Positions 54,101 through 64,000 of a stretch of 64,000 nucleotides of DNA are shown in pieces. Below the pieces are notes generated by a model. That model ran no database searches. It saw only the letters and a program-made list of their open reading frames with translations, and was not told where the DNA came from. This DNA comes from Mytilus edulis (lineage: Eukaryota; Mollusca; Bivalvia; Mytilida; Mytilidae), in NCBI RefSeq assembly GCF_963676685.1, contig NC_092354.1, positions 72,652,178 to 72,716,177 of the forward strand. Reading direction: 5' to 3'. Positions within the stretch are counted from its first letter, which is position 1. Every line of letters begins with the position of its first letter. The position numbers and the translations under genes are program-made.

Positions 54101-57100
54101 ACCGCACTTTTGAAAATCATTGAGGATTGGAAGAAAGCTATTGATGATAATCAATATATTGCTGCTGTGTTGATTGACCTCTCGAAAGCCTTTGATTGCC
54201 TTCCTCATAATTTATTAATTTTAAAACTAAAGGCATATGGTTTATCTGAAACAGCTTTAAGCTTGATAGACAGCTATTAAAGTAAAGGAAAACAATGTGT
54301 AAAAGTTCGTATAGATATTAGTACCTGGAAAGATATATATATAAACATGATAAAGGTGTGCCGCAAGGCTCTATATTAGGACCTGTACTTTTTAACATTT
54401 TCTTGAATGACATTTTTCATTTTGTTTCGAGTAGTTCATTGTATAATTATGAAGAGGACAATACTTTGTCATATTCACACTCTGATATAGACACTGTGGT
54501 AAATATTCTAGAAAAAAAAGCTTAGAGCTAATAAATTGGTTCAGTCTAAATTATGAAGGCCAACCCTAACAAATTTCAGGCAATTGCCATAGGCAAGAAA
54601 ACTTAGAATAAAAACATTTGATTAAATATAAATGGTAATATTATACATTGTGAAAAAGAAGTAAAATTATTGGGTGTAACAATTGATTATCAACTTAAGT
54701 TTGATGCCCATAATTCCTACATTTGTAAAAAGGTTTCAAGACAATTACATGTACTTAAACGTATTGGTAAACATTTTACAAAATTAGGTAGACTTACTAT
54801 ATATTATTCATTTATAATGTCAAATTTTAATTATTGTCCTGTGATATGGCACTTCTGTTGTGATTGTTACACCAGAAAAATAGAGAAAATACAGGAGCGT
54901 GCCCTAAGATTTATATATGAAGACTATTGTAGTATTTATCAACAACTGTTAATTAAATCAAAATTACCAACCTTAGAAATCAGGAGAATTAGAATGATAG
55001 CAATAGAGGTATATAAATTTTTTAATAAACAATGTCCATTATATCTACATGAACTAATGGAAATTAAAAAATGTAATTACTCTTTAAGAAACAACAACAT
55101 AGCAGATGTTCCCAGAGTAAAAACAACTACCCATGGGCTACACTCATTTAGATATGCTGGAGCCAAACTTTGGAACGAACTGCCAAATAAGATGAGGGGA
55201 GAAGTGCCATTGGGTCAGTTTAAAAGTTTGGTTGGTAATTGGGAGGGCAGTTCGTGTCAGTGTTCCTCCTGCAGATCTCAGTGAGCTGTAGATCAGTTTA
55301 TTTATTTATCTTGTATACTCGGGCTTTTAAATTTTTAGGCATAATTTTTTATTTGTGTTCTTAATGCTTGAATTACTTTTAGTGCTTTATAATAGCTATT
55401 GCATGAATGATAGTTTATCTGCATTTTATGTTTGCTTATATGCTTTAATTGTGCGTATGAATTGCTGTGCTTGATAACATTATTTATTTTGCATGATGTG
55501 CTTTATGTTTTATGTATTGTGCTTGTCTTATATGTATGTCGAACAAAACTCTACAGAGCTTATGTTGTATTGTAATATGTATAACCGACTGTAAATAAAT
55601 CTTTTATGCTTGATGCTTTTTATTGTTAAAGGAAAGGTACCAGTTCAGGAATAGAAAAAGAAATACAAAAAAAACAAGGACAATCTTTTAAATAAGTTCC
55701 AATAATGAGTAGAAATCAGTCAATTGACTAATTGACTAATTGGCCGTTTCAGAATCTAAAGGACTATGGGTAATTTCATTGTTCGCACCCAGAAATGAAA
55801 ATAACGTCACGTCATTGGTTGAACTTCCATTGTTTAGGACGATTTTAACCAATCACGACGTTTTGGTGTACACTTTTGAAAATATTACCCAGAATGCATT
55901 AGATTCTGAAACGGCGAATTGAAACTTAGTGTTATTAAGCACACACAGAAACAACTTGATATAATTTGGTCAGCCCATTTAGACGACAGTTTTTTGAAGA
56001 ATTAATTCTAGAAAAAAAGAATTCCCTGTTAATGAATAGGCTGACATCACAAAATATGGTTTTAAATACATAACGACACTATCCGTAAATCTTATACTAT
56101 TTCAACATTATGCTCATAGAATACTATATTCTAGACAATAATATTCCTATTCGTTTTTTTTTTTTTTTACATTTAGCACTGGCACCTTGACGTTGAGTGA
56201 ATTTCCAACATTAGAAATGAACTGGACAAATAACAAGAGTGTGGTGGTAAACAGGCAAAAAGCTCTTACTACAGATTCTGTAATTTAGATAAAAATGTTT
56301 TTATAAATAAATAACGCTTACTTAGTTACCTTTCACATGTTTCATAGTTCATAAAGGCTTTTTTCATCAGTCATGAGCATTTTATAGGCATTAGTCGTCG
56401 TGATTTATTTTGAGGTTTAACAGTTTTGTTAACAAAGTCAGTCCTGTAGTTTCTGAACAAAATGGCAAGATAACAAATAATTACAACCTATATGTACACA
56501 CCTACTTAAATATAAGCTGGATTTATTTGTTGGAAGTTAAAGTTCGACAATCCTTAGCTACTATCGTTCCTCTTATATCGTGGTAAGTTGAAGGCCTCTA
56601 GTGCCTGATCTATTAAATTCAGTACTAGCTAGGACTTTTGATGCAAGATTAGTTTAAGAATCTAGAATAGAATACCAATCATGTCTTATTACTGATTGGT
56701 ATGTTTCATTCATATTATGAGTGATGAAGCAAAAACAAGAGACGCTTATTTTGTCGAGATATTCAGTGCCACTCAAGTGTATTTTGTCACATTGTTCTTA
56801 TCTTCGTAATTGATTTCAAATTAGGCTTCATCATCGGTAAACAAATGATGATGATAAATGGCTGCTGACCGTCCAGCTGCAAATAAATATGAGTATTCAG
56901 GACGAAACATGTTAATGTAATATAATATTAACCCTGATTCGTACAAGACCAATACGCTGAGCCGGTGTTCTAAATTTCCCTGTACAGATAAAAGGAGAAT
57001 AATCTTGATGTTCATACAAATGTAGTACAAAGAAGTGAAAATCAGTAGATATTCCAAATAATCAAAGCTGGTATATAGACATATTAATATAAAATAACAA

Positions 57101-60064
57101 AAAAACAATATAAACAGTATCAACAGGTCGAATTTACAACAAAATACGATTTGAGAGTACTCGCAGTTGCTGACAGCTAGTTAAAAGCCCAAAATAATTA
57201 GTAATAAAAAATCCACCAGATACTAAAATCAACTAAAACACATCCCAGGGATTTAGTATTTTAACGTCATGAACAGTCAGAGAAGACATGACTTGTTCAA
57301 TGCCAAAAATAAATGTATCGGCAGGTAGTATGGTAGTGAAGAGCGACTTCTTTAGACGTGTGTGTGTCTATATACATCCCGCCTCAAAAGAAGATACAAT
57401 TTAGAAAAAAGTAAAATCACAAAAATACTGAACTCAGAGGTAAATCAATTCGGAAAGTCCATAATCACATGGCAAAATCAAATAATTAAACGCATCAAAA
57501 ACGAATATTTGAACCTAGACTGAACGGACTAACGTAGTATCTCATCCGTATGAACATAAATACATATTATCGTAAAGAAGTGATTGTGATGCATCTATTC
57601 GTTTTTTATTGATCTTTTCCCAGTGTACTTACTTATTTTCCTAAATTAGTAGGCAACTTGGTTGATTACAATCTTTTCTTTTTTCGGACATCTTCTTATC
57701 GCTTATGATACGTTGTGTATGCCTCACTATTTGATAAACTTTTTTTAAGGTGATGTCGTTTGATTATTCAAAATAAAACCCAAAGGAACAAACAAAAACG
57801 TTTCACTCAAAATCATCAATCAATTTTATTTTATGACAACTACATATTTGGTTATGCTTATGGAATGTATGGTACATTTTGAACCTACAAAATGTATTCC
57901 AAATGCAACAGCAACCATCGATCATCATAAAGTACATTATTGCGCGATGTCAATCAGTCTAGTTTTATTTTTAACATACTTGAGTCAAACTGTTACGGAA
58001 AAATGATTTTCATGATCTAGTCAAGACACAACCATTGAGCAAAGACATTGATCTGAGTGAATGTCAAATTAAAAACAAACAAATGAGATGCTTACGAACA
58101 TATATTGACACATGCATGTAAGAAGAATACAACGGAAAGACTAAACACAATGATGAATATGCACACACGAATAAATAAATGAATTAATAGATTTGAAAAT
58201 GGTTATGGAAGACAGAAATAGGAAAGAGAATGAATCATTCATACGGGTTTGTTTTTAGCAAGAGAGACTCCAGACAGGAACTTTTTCTTTTCTTTTATCA
58301 CTTATTAAATGTGGGAAAATATCTATCATGACATATATTATGTACACCTCTTTTTTTTTAGTCAATTCATACAACCATCTTTTAGAGAACACCCATTTCC
58401 CTGCAAAGGTTTCAAAGAAAAAAAGATGTCAAAATCTGTCACCTACAGTAGTAGTTATATTAAAACCCGATGTGTTTTTAACCATAAAAAGCTGTCATTA
58501 TCCTTTAATTTAACAATTGCTGTATATAGGATATATGTCATCTTACGAATTTAAAATATGTCTATATCCGATTTCCCTTTCTCTGTAGTGTATAGCAAGG
58601 CAGATATTATATAACGGTCAGCCTACTTGTGATTTCGTCTGTACAATGTTCTTATAAAGAATTTCATCATTACCAAATGTTTGGTTTTGAAGCTTCCTTA
58701 TACACAGTAACTCGTCATTTTAAGACATCGGGATAGAAATTGCATAATCCCCTTTCTTATAACGGTATTATAACATATAATTTCGTTTATACACCAAGAC
58801 ATTTTTTTTTTTTACTTTTCTTGCGTCATAAGAAAATTAACGTTTGCCGTGATGTTTAACTGAACAGTGACTACAAACATTTTTTTCTAGATAAATAATT
58901 AGTTTCACCTTTTAAAGAGTATCTCTCATTAATGAGATCAGTAAAATGGAATACATTTTCAATCATTGCAGAAAATATGATTTAATGACAGTATGTTAGT
59001 CAGATAAAACATATGTTTACTTTGTCTTGTCCTATGTTAAATCTTGAGATATATGAAATGTCAAATGAAAGTCCTTATTATGGTCGGTTTGTTTATTGAA
59101 CAATCCATGATCCTGCTCGATGTGCTATACGACAAGAAAACTTTTGAAATATACAGTAACTATAACTAATTCAGTTCAGATGTAAATAGCTTTCAAAGGT
59201 ACCAGGCTGATAATTTTAATTAACGATACTAAATACACATTTAGGCGATTGTCATTAAAATGCAGCATTTAAATATTGAACACACTTAAAATTTATACAA
59301 GCCGTCGTACTGAATTTATGAATATCACTTATAGTTTAATTATGGGTGAAAAAACCCATGTGCTACTTGTATTTTCTTTTTGTTTTGTTTTATTGCATCA
59401 ATATGAATTAAATACAAAATTATGAACAATATCCGGCATATACATTTCTACAAATGTTCTAAGCGAAACGTTGCATCTTATACTCATAGATAACAATGTA
59501 CTAAAATTCCATACATATGAATTATGCATATACTATTTCAAAAAATGCTACTGTAGTCATAATAATGTTTCACTCTGATCAGAACAAACTACTATATCAA
59601 TGTTTTTTTAGACTGTTTGCCAATGTATAGTGGTTACCCAACCATCATCACTTGCCCAGCAAAGAGTGTCCTTCAGATTAAAGATATATTGTATAACGAC
59701 CAAGAATGTCCAGCTTTCGAATACGATTCATCGAACAGAAGTGTAGCATATTATAGGAATATTTGTGAACACTTTTTTCAATGTACTATTCCAAATAATA
59801 ATGCTCAAAAGAAGACAGGAAGCATTTATTATTACTGTAAAGGTGTGTAATAGTTATAAATTCTTTATGCATATCATAATATGTGTATATTGCTACTCAA
59901 AGCGCAATATTATTTTATTTTACTTTTGTAATTTAATTAGGGATTGAACCAAAAGAATTATATTTTAATTGTTTTTGTATCTCGTTTCAGGTGGGATACT
60001 TAGGTTTGGATTCTCAACAATACTTATCCATTTTTTTTTTATACCAATCCATTTGAGTTGGTAA
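48062..60064 (+). CDS. Secreted/membrane lectin-like gene, copy 2 with downstream domain (model)
   Basis: Exons 48062-48110, 48961-48998, 49567-49636, 51314-51367 and 52761-52796 mirror copy 1 with phases 1, 0, 1, 1. Exon 5 ends PDTTTPTTLP plus one base before a strong gtaagt (52797). Two phase-compatible continuations exist: a short terminal exon at 56177 (ends after P-L-A-P), or the SUEL-lectin-like exon 59612-59842 followed by 59991-60064 with a hydrophobic tail. The second gives signal peptide, basic segment, CxxC, Thr/Pro linker, lectin-like domain and C-terminal hydrophobic segment, a normal architecture for a secreted or anchored lectin. The 6.8-kb last intron makes this linkage an inference. 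Confidence 0.5.
48961..48998 (+). CDS. Copy 2 gene, exon 2
   Basis: Completes Asp, then LQTSPIDGSELQ; acceptor TTTTTTAG, donor gtaata. Confidence 0.7.
49091..49385 (+). repeat. Dispersed mussel repeat family B
   Basis: Counterpart of 36779-37050, in the intron before exon 3. Confidence 0.85.
49567..49636 (+). CDS. Copy 2 gene, exon 3 (basic segment)
   Basis: KNLLRLKRYGRKYKMPSY then SGSHS. Only I/M and Q/H differ from copy 1. Confidence 0.7.
49940..50350 (+). repeat. Dispersed repeat family G
   Basis: Counterpart of 38142-38560. Confidence 0.75.
50637..50873. mobile_element. MITE, present only in duplicon 2
   Basis: Inverted ends CTGTAAACGAATTTATT and TTGGTTTACAG, with repeated TTCGCG inside. 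TA flanks both sides (50635-50636, 50874-50875). Duplicon 1 has the uninterrupted 'acatacttgcatcattg' at 38863-38866 onward. No coding frame; TA target use suggests a Tc1/mariner-type transposase in trans. Confidence 0.88.
51314..51367 (+). CDS. Copy 2 gene, exon 4 (CxxC segment)
   Basis: VDVNLCVNCNNKYYKSQP, the same peptide as copy 1 despite three nucleotide changes. Confidence 0.7.
51470..51640 (+). repeat. Dispersed repeat family C
   Basis: Counterpart of 39455-39615. Confidence 0.8.
52115..52380. repeat. MITE-like fold-back element
   Basis: Fuller copy of the family at 13820-14118, including the 'ctgattgcctgacgttatt' part missing at 40110-40275. Confidence 0.85.
52761..52796 (+). CDS. 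Copy 2 gene, exon 5 (Thr/Pro linker)
   Basis: Completes Val, then IPDTTTPTTLP plus one base, donor gtaagt. If unspliced, the frame adds RKLIK and stops at tga, again giving 87 residues. Confidence 0.65.
53000..53195 (+). repeat. Dispersed mussel repeat family A
   Basis: Begins 'aaactcatcatagatacca'; internal deletion as noted for 40888-41090. Confidence 0.85.
53212..53689. repeat. Local 240-bp direct duplication
   Basis: The stretch from 'atttgtaaacagtaactga' to 'gctaccgcaaatgcatccag' occurs twice back to back (about 53212-53449 and 53450-53689). Duplicon 1 has it once (about 41105-41330). Confidence 0.9.
53785..53940 (+). repeat. Dispersed mussel repeat family D
   Basis: Counterpart of 41420-41575. 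Confidence 0.85.
54050..55635 (+). pseudogene. Jockey/CR1-like reverse transcriptase relic, copy 2
   Basis: Counterpart of 41690-43275. Here the first block is better kept (YGCQTALLKIIEDWKKAIDD, DLSKAFDCLPHNLL), but the catalytic box has changed to YEEDN, and the same early stop after LIDSY is present. The C-terminal open segment is 54670-55284. Confidence 0.85.
55738..55920. mobile_element. MITE with CCGTTTCAGAATCTAA termini, copy 2
   Basis: Counterpart of 43387-43569, with better-matched terminal repeats. Confidence 0.85.
56177..56288 (+). CDS. Possible alternative terminal exon, copy 2
   Basis: Follows a long T tract and CATTTAG. Phase-1 entry from 52797 gives P-L-A-P and tga. The counterpart of 43819-43930; AATAAA here is a few bases further on (in ataaataaataac). 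Confidence 0.3.
56289..57397. other. Distal duplicon 2 and unique flank
   Basis: Homology to copy 1 ends at about 56970. AT-rich; the - strand frame at 56821-57123 is hydrophobic but has no gene context. Confidence 0.45.
57398..57545 (+). repeat. Dispersed repeat family C fragment
   Basis: Contains 'aaaagtaaaatcacaaaa' and 'acatggcaaaatcaaataa'. Confidence 0.75.
57546..59611 (+). other. AT-rich stretch, likely last large intron of copy 2 gene
   Basis: No repeat recognised. A small segment at 58362-58408 lies between a T9-AG acceptor and a weak gtttca donor; it is too weak to call. Confidence 0.4.
59612..59842 (+). CDS. SUEL/rhamnose-binding-lectin-like domain exon
   Basis: Behind TTTTTTTAG, two bases complete a codon, then 76 codons run to a phase-1 donor (gtgtgt). 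The order of features fits the SUEL (Gal_lectin) fold: ITCPAKSVLQIKDILYN at the start (family: CP.G..I.I..A.Y), a Cys in QECP, then ICEHFFQCTIPNNN (family: C....QC.VPA.N) and GSIYYYCK at the end (family: YL.V.Y.C). Six Cys are present; the family's DPC cysteine is missing and the domain is shorter than typical, so this is a divergent member. Phase 1-1 borders are usual for shuffled extracellular domains. Confidence 0.55.
59991..60064 (+). CDS. Hydrophobic C-terminal exon after the lectin-like exon
   Basis: Follows CTCGTTTCAG. Completes Gly, then GILRFGFSTILIHFFFIP, a short tail and taa. A run of ten T encodes most of HFFF, so length changes there would shift the frame. It could act as a membrane segment or GPI-attachment signal. 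Confidence 0.4.
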
Positions 60065-60214
60065 ACATCTATAACGCCTGTCTTTTTTGGCATTATGCAT
60101 TTGTTAACATCTTGAACTCAGGAAATCAAACATCATGTCCATGATGTAATCATTTAAAAGAACGAACATGTTTCACTGAAGCACATTACAACATGTGTGA
60201 AATGAGTATATCTG

Positions 60215-60480
60215 AGGAATCTGATGTACAGTAGTTGTCGTTTGTTTATGTAATATATACGTGTTTCTCGTTTCTCGTTTTGTTTATACAGATTAGACCG
60301 TTGGTTTTCCCGTTTGAATGGTTTTACACTAGTAATTTTGGGGCCCTTTATAGCTTGTTGTTCGGTGTGAGCCAAGGCTCCGTGTTGAAGGCCGTACTTT
60401 AACCTATAATGGTTTCCTTTTTAAATTGTTATTTGTATGGAGAGTTGTCTCATTGGCACTCACACCACATCTTCCTATAT
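60215..60480 (-). repeat. Dispersed mussel repeat family B
   Basis: Well-preserved reverse copy with 'gtagttgtcgtttgtttat' and 'gagttgtctcattggcact'. Confidence 0.85.
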
Positions 60481-61999
60481 CTATCTATAGAAAATGAAAC
60501 GCTCAACATAAACAGAAAAACCCGTTTGAAACATAACAAAGTAACGTACTTCAACGTAGTAAAGTTAAGTTACGACTATATGTATACATGCATAGATATA
60601 TATATTTTTTTAATAAACTATGTTTGAAACCTAAATAATTGTGAATTTGTCATTAGTAAAGTTGATACTACTGCTAGTGGACTGTTATTCCTAGTTGGAA
60701 TCATCAGTCCTGTTGACAGTGTTTTTTTGGGGGATTGACATACTTATAACATAACTTTTTCCCCATTCATAAACTAAGTCCTTATTCTTTTATTATAAAG
60801 TTCCACATACCACAGTTAACCTTAGACGAATATTGATATATACATTTATTGTATGTCATATATGCATATATATGTTCCTGACATTTACATGTATCTGTTT
60901 GAGCGTAATTTATTTTATTTCCATTTATTTACTATGTAAATAATTTCTAGCAACTGTCAATAACATGTTTCTTTACACTCAAAAAGGAAGGAGTAAGTGC
61001 ATGTAAAAAAGAATGGATCACTCGAAAATGATACACATTCCCCTATTGACTGTTTAGTTCTGTTAATTAAGCTAGTGCTTGAAAATAACAACTTTATTTG
61101 ATAACAATCACTCTGTACAAGTTGGCGATACTAGCAAAGATTGACACCCTCTTTTGCAAACATTAGTATGTGGTATCTTGATAATGTTGATGAACTCATC
61201 CTTTTGAGTGTGCCATACAAACCTTTAGTTTGGCTCTGTTTTAATTGATGATATTGACTTGAAACATTGACTCTTCGAGTCTCGGGTCCAATACAGCTAA
61301 CCTCGAATCTATAACAGATTCCATATGATATGATGTAAAATATAAAGTATGTATGGCCTTTGTATTTTCATGATTATAGTGAAGTGGAATGATCATATGA
61401 ATGGTCATTCCTAGAACAATGTTACATATTGAAAACGTTATAGAGTTATATTTTGTTATTATTCTCGGATTGAATATTTCAGAATAATAAATCAAGTCTG
61501 TGCTAGATATAGTTAATAAAATACACAGTATTTTAAATTGGGATACATTCCTATCTGTTTTATTAATCAGAAATCATTGTTATTTCATTTGACATACCAG
61601 TTGATAAAAGAACTACAAAATTTCTTGGTAGGTTAAATGAATAATTGATTGAATGTTTGTTACACTTAATCCAGAAAGTCTGTTTTTTTATATATTATTT
61701 TCTTCGTGAATTTACTGGTCTTAACAAATATTGCCTTGCGGCACAATAATCAAGCAAGTGAAATAAGTAGGCACAATAAGCATTGGGCTAACACTATGAA
61801 ATTTATGGATTAAGTATAGTAATAATAGTAATGCAAGAAATGTATGAGCATGCATATGGTATAACAGTATACAAATACTTTCAAAAATACAAATATACAT
61901 ATTTATATACATTTACCTCATTTGAATTTAATTACTGACCTCAGAACAGGAGTTCCAGTACAAGTTGTGTTCTTCGACACTTACTATATAAAAAAGAAG
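60481..61999. other. AT-rich stretch, nothing recognised
   Basis: Short frames only (e.g. 61241-61495 and 61721-61912, -). No repeat or gene identified. Confidence 0.45.
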
Positions 62000-62265
62000 A
62001 TGTGCTATAATTGCCAATGAGACAACTGTCCACAAAAGACCAAAATGACACGGACATTAACAACTATAGGTCACCGTACGACCTTCAACAATGTGCAAAG
62101 CCCATACCGCATAGTCAGCTATAAAAGGCCCTGATATGACAATGTAAAACAAATCAACGAGAAAACTAACGGCCTTATTTATATAAAAAAAATGAACGAA
62201 AAACAAATATGTAACACATAAACAAACGACAACCGCTGAATATACAGGCTCCTGACTTGGGACAG
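62000..62265 (+). repeat. Dispersed mussel repeat family B
   Basis: From 'gaagatgtgctataattgcc' to 'gacttgggacaggctataaa'. Confidence 0.85.
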
Positions 62266-62975
62266 GCTATAAATATGTAAGACACTGCATGCTACGAACG
62301 TAAAGGTCAACATGAGATCTCTCCTGTCTAAATTGGAACAATTGTTTTATCTCAAAACCTGATATAAATTGTTTTTATAGTATAACCACAATCTTTAAAT
62401 ATGATGTTTCCAAGTATTACACTTCTAGTGTAGATGGGTAATTACTATTGATTCAGCCTATCCTACAAATATCACATTTCGTAAAATACAAAAAACATGA
62501 ATATTTCTTTTTTTAAATCCACACAGAGAACTTCCAACTTGAATCAATACCTACAATTTTTTCCACAATATTTCTTGAATATAATTATGTTAAATGAAAA
62601 TATAACAACTACATTATGAACTGATTAATATTTTATTAGAAAATCAATAAAAATACTCAAATAGTAAAATATGTACAGTATCACAGAATGAGTATATTAA
62701 ATTATTAATATGCATGATCTATAATTATAATTATAATTTTATAGTATTGACAAGTCAGTCGGATAAATATGTATCAGCTTTATATATATTCAAGCTTGTG
62801 TTTTCAACTTATTATAGTTACAAATGAAAATCTATGAGCAATGCATGATTGTTGTTCTTGCTAATAGTCAATATTTATAGAAAGCTGTATTTAAAAATTA
62901 ATAAGCTATAGTATCCGGAAATGTCGGATATAAGTCCCCGGATTTGTGTATATGTCGGATGTCCTCCTGTAGTAA
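62266..62975. other. AT-rich stretch, nothing recognised
   Basis: No gene seen. Confidence 0.45.
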
Positions 62976-63240
62976 CGATTTGAAGCAAAATTAAGTGACA
63001 CATGGTATTTCTGAAATGTGAAAAAAATCGACAATTCTTATGCCTGGAATTGGCCGGAACTTCGATATATTGCTGATTCTCTTAAATCATATCTAAAATA
63101 ATAATTTCGGATGTCTTATTAGATCTTATTATCTAGAGAGGATTTGAAGCAAAAGTGTGAGACAATCGTCAGTTCTCTTATGCATGGAATTACCCTGAAC
63201 GTAGACGTATTGCTGATTCTCCTAAAGTGCATGTAATATT
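62976..63240. repeat. Diverged two-copy direct repeat
   Basis: The motif series gatttgaagcaaaa, cttatgc.tggaatt.cc, gaac and tattgctgattctc occurs at about 62978-63085 and 63140-63230 (spacing about 160). Confidence 0.6.
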
Positions 63241-63404
63241 TGTTACTGGACGCAATGCAAAACAATATCTTATCACATCTATCATCTTGTATAAAAGTTC
63301 TTGAGATATATGATACTGGACGTATTGGAAAACAATTAACTATTGAAATATAAAGAAAATATACGCAAGTAAACATTTTCTTTAAACTAGTACACAATAT
63401 AATA

Positions 63405-63550
63405 TAGAGGCCAGCTGAGGACCACCTCCGGGTGAGGGATTTTCTCGCTGCGTTGAAGACCCATTTTTGGTCTTCAGCTGTTGTCTGCTCTTTGGTCGGG
63501 TTATTGACTCTTTGACATATTCCCCATTTCTATTCTCAATTTTATAATCA
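63405..63550 (-). repeat. Dispersed mussel repeat family D
   Basis: Contains 'gaccacctccgggtgaggg' and 'gttgtctgctctttggtcg'. Confidence 0.85.
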
Positions 63551-63595
63551 ATAGATTTAGACCATACACATACTATTGGACAGGTCAATGTTATT

Positions 63596-63721
63596 ACTAT
63601 GAGGGACTACACTTCCGGGTTTTACTATGAGGGGCTACACCTCCGGGTCTTACTATGAGGGGCTACACCTCCGGGTCTTACAATGAGGGACTACACTTCC
63701 GGGTCTTACAATGAGGGGCTA
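63596..63721. repeat. 28-bp tandem array
   Basis: About 4.5 copies of actatgaggggctacac followed by ctccgggtctt (starts 63596, 63624, 63652, 63680, 63708). Units differ at ac/at before gaggg and at cacctcc/cacttcc. Confidence 0.95.
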
Positions 63722-64000
63722 GGTTGGATTTATACAGAATACAAAATGAATTGGTAAAAGAAATAAGAAAAAAGTCAAGTAAAGAATAAAGAGAGCAACG
63801 AGGAGCTTAAATATAAGAAAATGATACACTGGAAGGGTAAGAGAGAGAGAGCAACGAGGTCCTAAAATAAGAAAAAGATACGAAGGGTTGGAGAAAAGAG
63901 GAAAATAAGCTTAAGATTAAAGAGTTCAGTATATGGGTCATTATAAAAAAAATCATGCAAAACTATGTTATTGGGTCTTTTTAAGACACAGACATGAAAA
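63722..64000. other. Window end, purine-rich
   Basis: Two short direct copies of 'agagagcaacgagg' (about 63790 and 63847), each followed by a similar 'taagaaaa' stretch. Nothing else seen. Confidence 0.5.

Larger units (their letters stand above)
46786..56970 (+). repeat. Segmental duplication, copy 2
   Basis: Counterpart of 34424-44610 in direct orientation. It differs by a 237-bp MITE (50637-50873), a local 240-bp tandem duplication (53212-53689), absence of the 451-bp insertion, and small indels. Confidence 0.95.

Noticed and set aside
58362..58408. Small exon candidate before the lectin-like exon
   Set aside because: Good acceptor, but the donor (gtttca) is weak and the entry phase does not fit any upstream exon found.

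Overview
The window is animal genomic DNA, almost certainly from a marine mussel (Mytilus or a close relative). It is AT-rich, its genes are split into short exons with GT-AG introns, and it is full of dispersed repeats I recognise as mussel/bivalve: the 'gacgcgcgtttcgtctac' family, the 'gccaatgagacaact' family, the 'agctcacctggccc' element and the 'tatacccccgc' element. There are no operons, ribosome-binding sites or CRISPR arrays. Species and all functional calls are inferences from sequence alone.

Layout. (1) 89-3575, + strand: last three exons of a cytosolic sulfotransferase whose 5' part lies left of the window. A 42/53-bp minisatellite has grown across its penultimate exon's 3' end and splice donor. 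(2) 3600-10300: intergenic repeats, including a 49-bp minisatellite of about 1.2 kb with higher-order structure. (3) 10320-25700, + strand: a six-exon gene for a 383-residue protein I do not recognise; all exon phases agree. Its second splice donor lies in a 51-bp tandem array, and its 7.9-kb intron 2 holds a near-complete non-LTR retrotransposon (- strand, 14248-18573) nested in a terminal-inverted-repeat element. Intron 4 holds a 1.2-kb terminal-inverted-repeat element. (4) 25700-34000: repeats, a possible 3'-terminal exon of a - strand gene (about 29765-29951) and a 64-bp minisatellite. (5) 34424-44610 and 46786-56970: a direct tandem segmental duplication of about 10.2 kb. Each copy has a TATA box, a signal-peptide exon and four further tiny coding exons, all too short for simple ORF calling, plus shared old repeats and a 5'-truncated reverse transcriptase relic. 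(6) 57000-64000: an exon resembling a SUEL/rhamnose-binding lectin domain (59612-59842), a hydrophobic C-terminal exon (59991-60064), and repeats.

How the parts may fit. The last small exon of the second duplicon encodes a Thr/Pro-rich linker and ends with a strong phase-1 donor. The lectin-like exon downstream is phase 1-1. The simplest reading is one secreted or membrane-tethered lectin-like gene (48062-60064) whose 5' half was duplicated. The upstream copy lost the GTAAGT donor (now GGAGGT) and reads into a stop, giving a free 87-residue secreted peptide.

The most unusual points are the minisatellites seeded on 5' splice sites in two unrelated genes, the retrotransposon whose ORF1 and ORF2 share one frame across a single UAG with no AUG ahead of the endonuclease, and the partial gene duplication with donor decay.
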